Source: Bacteriovoracaceae bacterium
Lineage (GTDB): Bacteria; Bdellovibrionota; Bacteriovoracia; Bacteriovoracales; Bacteriovoracaceae
Assembly: GCA_947461145.1 (NCBI GenBank)
Contig: CANHJD010000003.1
Span: 1-43,064, forward strand
DNA length: 43,064 bases
Direction of reading: 5' to 3'
In this document: positions 1-7,769 of the stretch, piece by piece
Layout: every line of letters starts with the position of its first letter
Numbering within the stretch: position 1 is the first letter of the stretch
Notes under the pieces: generated by a model
Databases searched by the model: none
What the model saw: only the letters and a program-made list of their open reading frames with translations
Told to the model about the DNA's origin: nothing
Translations under genes and position numbers: made by a program

Positions 1-300
1 AAATTTGCCCGCGGCGGAACTCTATTCACAAATCGTGGAAAGATCCGAATCGAGCACAAAAATTATCGCCGTGACTTCTTCCCTATAGAACCGAACTTAA
101 AAGACTATGTGAACACGAATTTCACTCGTGCTTATATTAAGCATCTATTTGATTCTAACGAAATCTTGGGTCAAATCCTTGCTACGGCCCACAATATTTC
201 ATTCTACAAATCTCTTGCTTCTAGGGCGAGAGAGGCCATCCTTGAGGACAGATATCTAGAATTTAAAAAACAATTTCTGGATGGTTATAAGAGAGACTAA
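1..300 (+). CDS. tgt: Queuine tRNA-ribosyltransferase (Tgt), C-terminal part, cut at the window start
   Basis: The reading frame is open from base 1 to a stop at 298-300, so only the last 99 residues are present. They match the C-terminal end of bacterial tRNA-guanine transglycosylase, which exchanges guanine 34 of tRNAs with GUN anticodons for preQ1. Recognisable blocks are GTLFTNRGK, NFTRAYIKHLF, NEILGQILATAHN and the final helix. In the family the stretch between these blocks carries the zinc site CxCxxC, with a histidine later. Here the same stretch reads PNLKDYVNTN: the three cysteines are replaced by Leu, Asp and Asn, while the histidine in ATAHN is kept. The assignment to the family is firm. 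Whether this is the active housekeeping enzyme or a zinc-free paralogue cannot be settled without the missing N-terminal catalytic part. It overlaps the convergent lipoprotein gene by four bases. Confidence 0.87.
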   Translation, partial: KFARGGTLFTNRGKIRIEHKNYRRDFFPIEPNLKDYVNTNFTRAYIKHLFDSNEILGQILATAHNISFYKSLASRAREAILEDRYLEFKKQFLDGYKRD

Positions 301-2897
301 AATTTTTCCTTAATCACTTTAAGCTGAAGCCTTCGTCGATTTGAGATGAGACTTGCTCTAATATTTTTCAGATCGATGTTTAACTTGATGACCAACGGAT
401 CAGCGAGAAGTTCTTTCATCACGGATTCTTCCATAGTGGGCCAAGTCTCCAGCAAGCAAGCTTCCCTTTGGGTTTTAAATTTCGTCCTATTGAGATTGGT
501 ATCTACAGGAAACTGAACAAGGCACTGTGCTGCTCGCTCGGACGCCAGAGTGAGCAATCTGGCTTCAGCACTCTTTTCAGATTTTTCCGAAAAACCAACT
601 TTAGACTGATCCAACCATTGGATAAACTCACGAGTCTCAGAAATATTTAAACACATCGCTCGAATATAATTATCAAAAAGATTGCGCTTAAGATCATATC
701 GCACTTGAAACGAAATAAGTTTAAGTGCCTGATTCTGACAATCATTTTGAATGATACTTGGCTTCAGGATATCACTCACCCAACTAAAATCTCGAATGAG
801 CTCTGATCTTAATTTTCCATTATCTACAGAGACAAAAGTATCGCTAGATTGTTTTTCCTCCTCACGATTATGACTATAAAGATCAAACAGGCTTTTCTGA
901 AGATGACTTGAAACCATATCAAAAACAATTAACTCTTCTTTCGGATGTAGGTTTTTAATTTCGGAACTAGTAATGAGGTGAACTAAAGAATTTGCTAATT
1001 CAACAAAGGAAAGATTGAGGCAATTATAAATAGAACTGATGAGATATCCCTCACCGAGAGTGAAAAACTTACCCGAAGGTGGGGCTTCATCGGACAATGC
1101 CCCTTGATGGCAGGACTGCCAAAGACTTAATGCTTTATCATCTATGAGTGTCCGTTTTGATGAAACAAAAGAGCGATAATAATCATTCATGTATTGCTTG
1201 GTCTCATCAAAAGGGTGACTGCTGAGATAAAGTGCCGCCAGGTCTTGGGCATGAGTCTCCTCAAGATTCAGAGGAGCCAATTCAATGAGTGCTTGTTTTA
1301 TGACATTCTCTTCATAGCAACTTGCCTCTATCTGGAGATCACCACAGGCAAGATAAGCGTCTGAGGCCAATTTCCTGTCAGACAATTTCTCTACAAATTT
1401 TTGAACTTTTGCAAAATATGACTTATCTGAATCAAATTCCTTAAGATAGCGAACCATGAGTCTTGAAATCTCAGGAGCTATTAGTTTTTTCCACTTTTCC
1501 TTGGCCTGGGGCAGATTTAAAGATTTACATCCATCTGGACTTGTTACTTTTATTTTTGAAATCAGCTCTTCAGATATTTCCTCTGCATTGGCGCCAAGGC
1601 AATTTAGTAAAGCGCTAGAAACAGGATAAACAATCTCGCTCGCCTTAAAATATGAAGAGGCGCGACTTGAAGGATTCTTCGTACATTTCTCAACTGAAAG
1701 CAGGACTTTTTGAGAAAGACTTCCCTCATTGTCCAAAATCCAATCTCTCATTAAAGCTTCATCTTCAAAACTTTTTTGTCCGAAGTAATTTTCAGAAACA
1801 AATTTCCAATGATTAGAAGTAATACTTTGCTTTGTTTGGTTACCATCAGTTCTAAAAAACGCAATCGTCTCTGCAAAGTTTTCAGCAGGTGAAGTTCCAG
1901 CATAAGAGGACACAAGCTTAATCCCTTCTTTATGCTCCCATTGACGAATAGTTTTACCAACCTCATCCTTAAATTCTTTTAAGTAAAACTTAGAGACATC
2001 CAAGTAATCTTGTTCAGACGATCGATAAGGCTTTCTTATCTTTCTTCCCTGATCGTAATCCACTTGATGTGTAAACTCATGAAGAACAGACTCATAAAAA
2101 CTTCCACGATCTGTTGAAGGATCAATTGTTAAACACAAATCCTGAAGGACGACATACCCAAAGCTGTAGGCCATTCCACACGTCTCACCAAATGAGGCTA
2201 TTCCTTTGGACCTTTCTTCGACTTCAAAATCGAAACTTTCACCACGGGGAACACGGTAAATAGCAATAAACTTACTAAGTGAAGTATGAGGCTCCCTCAT
2301 CATTTTCAAAAGTCGCCAAAACCCATAGAGTTCATCATCTGAAAAAAGATAAGAGGCGACTTCAAATTCTTTCCCGTTATAGATTCCTGGCCTTGTCTGA
2401 GACTTTGAGCCGTAGACATTGTTGCTTGCACCAAGAAGATTACCCATTTTGAGATACCATAGATAATTAACGTAACCTGCGACTCCATTTTCTTTTTGAT
2501 AAATCTGATTAATTACACAGGGCACATCAGAGCATGTGGAATAATCAAAAGCATTTGGATCATTTAAATCACCTATTTTATCACCAAACGTATTTAAGAA
2601 ATTTGCCTGCGGAATTGAAATTTTACTCAAATCAATATGCTTCCAATTCCCTTTTACTTTCTGACCGGAGGAAAATTTCTTTTCTTCTTCTTTAATCTCT
2701 GCCTTTAGGGTATTCACCGTAAAAACATCTGTAAGGCAATTTTGTCCTGAGATGTTAGCAATAGTCCTTTGAGTGACTTTACCTTTCTCTACTGTTTTTT
2801 TCTCTAAAACACTGAATAAACTAAATTGATCTTTTCCTCGCGAACAGGAGAAACAAAGAACAATAAAAAAAATGAAGTAGAGACTACTTCTTTTCAT
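297..2897 (-). CDS. Large lipoprotein with an HExxH zinc-metallopeptidase (gluzincin-like) domain
   Basis: 866 residues. The N-terminus has a basic start, a hydrophobic stretch and a lipobox ending at Cys18 (LCFSC), so it should be lipidated and face the periplasm or cell surface. The zinc-peptidase motif HEFTH lies at residues 273-277. A downstream block AENFAETIAFF at about 338-348 supplies a plausible glutamate third ligand, as in gluzincins. The remaining roughly 500 residues look helical, with scattered cysteines, and match no family I recognise. The gene overlaps the upstream lipoprotein gene by 14 bases on the same strand, so the two are probably translated together. The substrate is unknown. 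The peptidase call rests on motif and spacing only, so an inactive relative is possible. Confidence 0.7.
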   Translation of the reverse strand: MKRSSLYFIFFIVLCFSCSRGKDQFSLFSVLEKKTVEKGKVTQRTIANISGQNCLTDVFTVNTLKAEIKEEEKKFSSGQKVKGNWKHIDLSKISIPQANFLNTFGDKIGDLNDPNAFDYSTCSDVPCVINQIYQKENGVAGYVNYLWYLKMGNLLGASNNVYGSKSQTRPGIYNGKEFEVASYLFSDDELYGFWRLLKMMREPHTSLSKFIAIYRVPRGESFDFEVEERSKGIASFGETCGMAYSFGYVVLQDLCLTIDPSTDRGSFYESVLHEFTHQVDYDQGRKIRKPYRSSEQDYLDVSKFYLKEFKDEVGKTIRQWEHKEGIKLVSSYAGTSPAENFAETIAFFRTDGNQTKQSITSNHWKFVSENYFGQKSFEDEALMRDWILDNEGSLSQKVLLSVEKCTKNPSSRASSYFKASEIVYPVSSALLNCLGANAEEISEELISKIKVTSPDGCKSLNLPQAKEKWKKLIAPEISRLMVRYLKEFDSDKSYFAKVQKFVEKLSDRKLASDAYLACGDLQIEASCYEENVIKQALIELAPLNLEETHAQDLAALYLSSHPFDETKQYMNDYYRSFVSSKRTLIDDKALSLWQSCHQGALSDEAPPSGKFFTLGEGYLISSIYNCLNLSFVELANSLVHLITSSEIKNLHPKEELIVFDMVSSHLQKSLFDLYSHNREEEKQSSDTFVSVDNGKLRSELIRDFSWVSDILKPSIIQNDCQNQALKLISFQVRYDLKRNLFDNYIRAMCLNISETREFIQWLDQSKVGFSEKSEKSAEARLLTLASERAAQCLVQFPVDTNLNRTKFKTQREACLLETWPTMEESVMKELLADPLVIKLNIDLKNIRASLISNRRRLQLKVIKEKF

Positions 2898-3318
2898 ATT
2901 CTAAAATCCTACTTATTGAATCAGAGCCTTCAGGATAAATGACAGACAGGCCTTGATCGGGACAGGCATATTCTATCTCTGGAGAAGTATGGGATCTCGC
3001 TAATGGGGTAATTTTTTTTACTGTAGTTAAACAATCTTTAAATTTATGCTTCCAAAATATTAAAAGCGATTCATCACCTTTGGGATTTCTAAAACTATGA
3101 ATAACAATGTCACCACTTAATTGAAATTTTTCTTCATCAGAGAAGACTAAAAGTTCTCCATCTTTTATGGGTATAGAATCAACCCTTAAAGGTTCGCCCT
3201 TGATAGCAACTAACTCAGAACGCGTTGTAACACCCATTTTTACAGGTGAACTCTTTGTCCCACAGGAGGACAAGACAAGATTGGCCATCATGATCACAAA
3301 CCAAATGGTTTTATGCAT
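2884..3318 (-). CDS. Small lipoprotein, BamE/SmpA-like
   Basis: 144 residues with a lipoprotein signal (LVLSSC, lipidated Cys19). The mature part begins with a segment, MGVTTRSELVAIKGEPLRVD, that resembles the start of BamE/SmpA-type lipoproteins, where a short helix is followed by a Gly-x-Pro turn. Two further cysteines, at FKDCLT and YACPDQ, could form a disulfide. It is the first gene of a two-gene unit with the metallopeptidase lipoprotein (14-base overlap), so a helper or docking role for that peptidase is reasonable but inferred. The BamE-like label is a weak resemblance by eye. Confidence 0.6.
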   Translation of the reverse strand: MHKTIWFVIMMANLVLSSCGTKSSPVKMGVTTRSELVAIKGEPLRVDSIPIKDGELLVFSDEEKFQLSGDIVIHSFRNPKGDESLLIFWKHKFKDCLTTVKKITPLARSHTSPEIEYACPDQGLSVIYPEGSDSISRILEYEKK

Positions 3319-3332
3319 GAAGGCTTATCGGC

Positions 3333-3365
3333 AGCAGAGACCGACAACTTGAGTCAGTCTCTGCT
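3333..3365. terminator. Inverted repeat between convergent ends, possible terminator
   Basis: A perfect 9-bp stem (AGCAGAGAC at 3333-3341, GTCTCTGCT at 3357-3365) with a 15-base loop lies just downstream of the aminotransferase gene and upstream of the BamE-like lipoprotein gene, both on the minus strand. No T-run follows on either strand, so termination would have to be factor-assisted. It could also be a processing or regulatory hairpin. Confidence 0.35.
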
Positions 3366-3387
3366 ATTCCTATTTAATTACGGGAGC

Positions 3388-4503
3388 TTAAATGCTTTCT
3401 ACAGCTAAACTAATGATCTTAGTAAGCTTTTCAAGGTTCTCGTAACTCACATTATGAAACATGGAAATGCGGAACTGATTACGACCTAATTTTCTATAGG
3501 CATCAATATCATAAACGACTTTTTGTAAGCGGAGAGCATTGGCGAGATCATCTGCCTTGAACTTTGGATCCAAATCAATCGTTGCAACGGCAAGTGAGCG
3601 ATATTTTTCTTCTTCAATGAATGGATTTAGATAAGACTTCTCTTTGGCCCAACCATAAATCAACTCAGCTTTGCGTTTTGCTTCTTTTACAACCCCCTCT
3701 TCTCCAATCTTATTCATGAGTTTTACCTGCTCATTCAAAAAGAAAATGGTCGATATGGCCGGTGTATTGTAGGTTTGATTTTGTCTTGAATTCTCTATCG
3801 CATGGGCCCACTTAAAAGATTCAGGAATGAAGCGTGAAGTATCTCTCGCTATTTTCTGCGCCCTCTCAATAGCCTTAGGAGACATAATCGAAATATAAAA
3901 TCCCCCCTCAGAAGCAAATACCTTTTGGGGAGAAAAATAATATAAATCTGATTTTTTGAAATCGATTGGTATCTGGCCAGCTCCGGAAGTTGCATCAATA
4001 GCAAGAATTGTATCAGATCCAACTTGTGGAAGCTCGGAGAGCATGACACCGGTAGAAGTTTCATTCAGGGTGCAGGCAAGAAAATCATGACCAGCAACTG
4101 CAACCGGATCAATACCTTTTCCAAATTCAACTTTTCGAACTTCAGGTTTTAACCATGGAATATTTTGATTGGCCCTAAACCACTTATCTGAAAATTCACC
4201 ACAAACAAAATGAAGGGGACTTTTTTCAACCAATCCAAGTCCAATCATGTCCCATAGAATAGTTGCACCACCATTTCCAATCACAACTTCATAATCGGAG
4301 GGCAGTTTAAAATAAGTCTTAAGCCCTTCTTGCATTTCTTTAACAACATTTCGAACGGCTTCCTTTCGGTGACTCGTTCCTAACAATTCATGTCCAGTTT
4401 GGGCAAGTTTTTGAACAGCTTCAATCGGAATTAATGAGGGGCCAACTCCAAATCGTGGATCTGAAGGGATGAGGTCTTTTGGAACCTTAAAACTTTCAAA
4501 CAT
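3388..4503 (-). CDS. serC: Phosphoserine aminotransferase, actinobacterial type
   Basis: 371 residues. A class V PLP aminotransferase that converts 3-phosphohydroxypyruvate and glutamate to phosphoserine in serine synthesis. The sequence follows the mycobacterial-type SerC family rather than the E. coli type: RFGVGPS near residue 17, LLGTSHR at 41-47, GNGGAT at about 76-81, NETSTGV at about 147-153, DATSGAG at about 170-176, and the PLP-lysine block FSPQKVFASEGGF with Lys194. Near the C-terminus YRKLGRNQFRISMF is also typical. The length is normal. GGAG lies 6 bases before the ATG. It stands alone and is divergent from the small beta-barrel gene. Confidence 0.9.
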   Translation of the reverse strand: MFESFKVPKDLIPSDPRFGVGPSLIPIEAVQKLAQTGHELLGTSHRKEAVRNVVKEMQEGLKTYFKLPSDYEVVIGNGGATILWDMIGLGLVEKSPLHFVCGEFSDKWFRANQNIPWLKPEVRKVEFGKGIDPVAVAGHDFLACTLNETSTGVMLSELPQVGSDTILAIDATSGAGQIPIDFKKSDLYYFSPQKVFASEGGFYISIMSPKAIERAQKIARDTSRFIPESFKWAHAIENSRQNQTYNTPAISTIFFLNEQVKLMNKIGEEGVVKEAKRKAELIYGWAKEKSYLNPFIEEEKYRSLAVATIDLDPKFKADDLANALRLQKVVYDIDAYRKLGRNQFRISMFHNVSYENLEKLTKIISLAVESI

Positions 4504-4574
4504 CTAGCTCTCCCAAGAAAAATAACTACGTCTATGATAGCGAGACGCTAGGAAATTTGGTAGCGTGTTTAGGC

Positions 4575-5168
4575 ATGAAAAGACATTTAATTTTTATTTT
4601 GGTGGCCATTAGCGCATTACCGGCCTTTGCGGACGATCCCCAGTCATCCATAAAAGAAATCTACTTTAATTTGGGAACTCACACTGAATATTATAATGCT
4701 GTCCAAAATGATGATTCAGGCGGACTGCGTAAATTTGATCTGGCCCCAACCATCGGTATTGGGCTAGGCATCCCTTGGAAAAATAATTTCCATTTTTTAC
4801 CAGAGTTTAACTGGGTACTTCCTCAAACCGCGGAAGACTCTCATATTATAATCAATACCTTCATGCTGAGGGGAGATCTTGGGTATGATGTGTATGGCTG
4901 GTTGCGACTGAGACTGGGAACTGGAATTATGTGGCAAAACCAACAAGGCCGTGCAGGAAAATCAACCCAAAATAATGGAAATTCCACATCAACTTTTTAT
5001 TACCCAAATGAGAACCGCTCAAGCTTAAATAATACTTTAGATCTCGGAATTGAAACCCTCTTGGATCAGTACTCAATCCGACTTCAAACTTATACTTACT
5101 CAATATTTAAAAAAGAGCAGCGCCAATATTCCTATACAATATTTTTAACTTATTTCTGGGACAAGTAA
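4575..5168 (+). CDS. Putative outer-membrane beta-barrel protein
   Basis: 197 residues from the ATG at 4575. That start gives a clean signal peptide (MKRHLIFILVAISALPAFA, cleavage before DDPQ). A TTG at 4557 would add six residues and has AGGA a few bases upstream, so the start is not certain. The mature protein alternates polar and hydrophobic or aromatic residues in strand-like blocks (TIGIGLGIPW, LRLRLGTGIMW, YSIRLQTYTYS, YSYTIFLTYFW) and ends with an aromatic-rich strand, as outer-membrane barrels do. About eight strands fit the length. The matrixin gene starts two bases after its stop, so the two are probably cotranscribed. Specific function unknown. Confidence 0.6.
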   Translation: MKRHLIFILVAISALPAFADDPQSSIKEIYFNLGTHTEYYNAVQNDDSGGLRKFDLAPTIGIGLGIPWKNNFHFLPEFNWVLPQTAEDSHIIINTFMLRGDLGYDVYGWLRLRLGTGIMWQNQQGRAGKSTQNNGNSTSTFYYPNENRSSLNNTLDLGIETLLDQYSIRLQTYTYSIFKKEQRQYSYTIFLTYFWDK

Positions 5169-5170
5169 TA

Positions 5171-5983
5171 ATGAAAATCTTCTTCTTACTACTCATCATT
5201 AGCTCCCCATTATTTGCCTATACACTGAATAATAACTTTGGTGCTTCTTTTAAAAATAATGAAATAAAAGTCTACATCGCGGGTAATACAACTTGCTCAA
5301 CAGCACAGTTAAATATTTATGACCTAAATGATCTCATTACCCCTGCCAATGATAATTTCTGGAATAGAGTTCCAACGTCAAATATTCGCCTATCAAATGG
5401 CGGGTACACCGATGCAATTGATAACATCAATACTGGACGTCTATGCGCCCCCACAGATAACGATTGTATAGTTGATGCAGCAGCAACTGTTATTCCCCCA
5501 GTGGATGGGATTGTTATCGCCTGTAACAATAATCCTGACAATTTTAACGGATCAAATGTTTTGGCAGTCACAATTCCCAATAAATTTTCAGGCAGAGATA
5601 TAACTGGAGCTGTTATTCTCATCAATGATTCCTCTGTTGTATTCGCTGGTCTTAGTAAATCAGATAAAATTGGCGTCATTGCCCACGAAGTTGGCCATGC
5701 CATAGGTCTTGGACACACTGATGATACAGCGGCCTTGATGTACTATCGAACCGTAAAACAGAGAAAAACTCTAGGTGAAGATGATATGCGAGGAGTAAGT
5801 TACCTCTACCCAATGAAGCTAGATGGTATGGGTCTGCTTGGAGGTTGTGGTACCATTAGTACTAAACCTCCTGGAGCCTCGGGAAAATCGCTTTTCTGGC
5901 AAATGAGTATCACGCTCACTATTGTGATACTCATATCAGAACTAATTAAATTACTTCGTTCTAAGACTCGTTCCTCGACGTAA
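5171..5983 (+). CDS. Exported matrixin-type (M10-like) zinc metallopeptidase with a C-terminal membrane anchor
   Basis: 270 residues. A signal peptide (MKIFFLLLIISSPLFA) is followed by a compact catalytic domain. The metzincin zinc motif HEVGHAIGLGH lies at 172-182, with ligands His172, His176 and His182 and catalytic Glu173. A Met-turn block ALMYY is at about 189-193. After the peptidase domain comes a Gly/Pro linker and then a hydrophobic helix (about 242-260, SLFWQMSITLTIVILISELI) followed by basic residues, which reads as a membrane anchor at the C-terminus. It sits two bases after the beta-barrel gene. Its 3' end overlaps the convergent aminopeptidase gene by 33 bases. No propeptide with a cysteine switch is visible. 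Confidence 0.82.
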   Translation: MKIFFLLLIISSPLFAYTLNNNFGASFKNNEIKVYIAGNTTCSTAQLNIYDLNDLITPANDNFWNRVPTSNIRLSNGGYTDAIDNINTGRLCAPTDNDCIVDAAATVIPPVDGIVIACNNNPDNFNGSNVLAVTIPNKFSGRDITGAVILINDSSVVFAGLSKSDKIGVIAHEVGHAIGLGHTDDTAALMYYRTVKQRKTLGEDDMRGVSYLYPMKLDGMGLLGGCGTISTKPPGASGKSLFWQMSITLTIVILISELIKLLRSKTRSST

Positions 5984-7714
5984 GCACTCTGCTTCGTATT
6001 CTTCAAGGATAGATTTTTCTTCTTCGCTAAGAAGTTTCATATCAATTAGTGCTGGATCAAAACCAACATAAACAAAAGATTTAAAGTGTAACATCCCCTC
6101 ATATTCTGGATGCTTCTCTACATAAACAATATTCTCTAACCTAACACCACCAAAACCTGGAATATAAATTCCTGGCTCAATTGAAACGGCCTGCCCTGCC
6201 TTCATAGGAAGATTTGATATAGAAGAAAGCCTTACTCCCGGCTCATGAACATGAATACCAACTCCATGTCCTGTTCCGTGAGCATAATCATAACCTTTTT
6301 TTCTCATTGGATTTCTGGCAAGACCATCTAGAACAATCCCCTTCGTTCCCTCTGGGAAAATAGCACTTTGACAGGCAAGTAATCCCTTTAAAACAAGAGT
6401 ATACATTTCGACTTTTTTTGGATGAGGCCGATCCTCAGAAGAACCAGCAAAAAATGTTCGAGTGGTATCAGTTGCAAACCCACCATCAAAATAACCACCA
6501 GAATCAAGGAGAATCATATCATCAATTTTAATCACCACTTCATCGGAAGGATTACCATAGTGAATAATTGAACCGTTGGGCCCAACTCCAGCAATCGTGT
6601 TGAAGCTCTGATCCTTAGATCCCTGCTCATTATATTTTTTTGACGTCTCATAATAGAGATCAAGCTCAGTAATTTTCTTTCCGGCCTTAACAGAATCTTT
6701 TACCCATTTAATCGTATTATAAATCGCTTTATCAGCACGCTTAAAAGACGCCTGCATTTGCTGAATTTCAACTGGCTCCTTAATAGATTGCCAATCATAA
6801 AAGCCACCGGCCTTTTCTGTTAATTTTTCAGTTCCAAATATTTTTACTAGCATTCCAAAATCAGCAGCATTAATCATGCCTGGATCAAACCAGACACTCT
6901 TAAGGTGAAGTGTGTTGTGAATTTTTTCTATCTCTTTACTAATATCGTGAAAAGGGAGGTTGATAAATTCAACTCCATATTCTTTCTTGGCCAAAGCAGA
7001 GACTGGAGTTTCAGGTGAGACAAAAACAAAAACTTTTTCTTTTGTCACCAGAGCTCGTGCATAGAAGCTACTTAGAAATGGGAGGTGATATCCCCTGCAA
7101 TTTGTCACCCACGCAATTGAATCCAATGCCGTGAGGTACATTGCCTCATTGTCTTCTTTAAAAATGGCCCTTGTTTTCTCAAGTGTATCTCGCCCTCGAA
7201 ATTCTCGAGGAATTAGTTTAACTTCTTTTGGTTCTGGGAGTTTTTCAAAATCTATGACTTTTGCTAATTCACCCGGAGCAATTGAAATGGTTTCATGCAC
7301 TGCAGTTGCTAACCGCTTTAAGTAACCTAGCGACGTTCGATCTGCTTCGTATCCCAGGCGATTAATATTATGCTTTGAAAGATCCTTAACAAGATCACTT
7401 GTAGTCGAACCGTCACCGCCAGATTTTACAACAAAAATTTCTTCGTGATTGACCTCTAAGTCGGCCTGTTCATGATAGCGTCCGTCGACATAAAGTCTAA
7501 CTTTGCCGTTTGCAAGAACCAAAACCTCTGCCATGGATCCCGTAAACCCAGTCAGGTAATAACGGTGGTTATCCTCTAAAGGCACATATTCATTAAGAAA
7601 GGGATCAAAACTAGAAATATACATAGCGTCGAGATTTTTATCGGCGACTAGTTTTTTGATCTTTTGGATATTAGATTTGATAGTTTGATTTGATAGACTG
7701 ATAGACTTTTTCAT
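5951..7714 (-). CDS. Xaa-Pro aminopeptidase (aminopeptidase P, M24B family, three-domain type)
   Basis: 587 residues from the ATG at 7714, which has GGAG seven bases upstream; an in-frame ATG at 7753 has no ribosome-binding site. The enzyme removes an N-terminal residue preceding proline, in the cytoplasm. The length and two creatinase-like N-terminal domains (starting QKIKKLVADKNLDAMYIS) place it with the long XPNPEP1-like form. The dinuclear metal ligands are visible in order in the last third: LLDSGG and ATDTTRT (Asp, Asp), HGTGHGVG (His), SIEPGIY (Glu) and VRLENI (Glu). It is divergent from kynA, with the two promoters sharing a short gap, and its 3' end overlaps the matrixin gene. Confidence 0.9.
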   Translation of the reverse strand: MKKSISLSNQTIKSNIQKIKKLVADKNLDAMYISSFDPFLNEYVPLEDNHRYYLTGFTGSMAEVLVLANGKVRLYVDGRYHEQADLEVNHEEIFVVKSGGDGSTTSDLVKDLSKHNINRLGYEADRTSLGYLKRLATAVHETISIAPGELAKVIDFEKLPEPKEVKLIPREFRGRDTLEKTRAIFKEDNEAMYLTALDSIAWVTNCRGYHLPFLSSFYARALVTKEKVFVFVSPETPVSALAKKEYGVEFINLPFHDISKEIEKIHNTLHLKSVWFDPGMINAADFGMLVKIFGTEKLTEKAGGFYDWQSIKEPVEIQQMQASFKRADKAIYNTIKWVKDSVKAGKKITELDLYYETSKKYNEQGSKDQSFNTIAGVGPNGSIIHYGNPSDEVVIKIDDMILLDSGGYFDGGFATDTTRTFFAGSSEDRPHPKKVEMYTLVLKGLLACQSAIFPEGTKGIVLDGLARNPMRKKGYDYAHGTGHGVGIHVHEPGVRLSSISNLPMKAGQAVSIEPGIYIPGFGGVRLENIVYVEKHPEYEGMLHFKSFVYVGFDPALIDMKLLSEEEKSILEEYEAECLRRGTSLRTK

Positions 7715-7719
7715 ACAAT
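7690..7719 (+). promoter_or_regulatory. Probable sigma-70-type promoter of the kynA-kynU unit
   Basis: TTGATA at 7690-7695 and TACAAT at 7714-7719 are separated by 18 bases and lie about 50 bases before the kynA ATG, on its strand. The -10 element touches the divergent aminopeptidase start codon, so expression of the two genes may interfere. Read from consensus only. Confidence 0.4.
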
Positions 7720-7769
7720 ATCTCCGTCCTATAAAAATACTCTCCTCACCCATACTTGGGAAGGCTTTT

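Noticed and set aside
4538-4565. TAGCG/CGCTA/TAGCG alternating short repeats before the beta-barrel gene, considered as a riboswitch-like leader
   Set aside because: Five-base arms are too short, and the start codon itself is uncertain.
5317-5718. 133-codon open frame on the minus strand inside the matrixin gene
   Set aside because: It is antisense to a gene with clear metzincin motifs, and its product shows no signal, motif or plausible start site.
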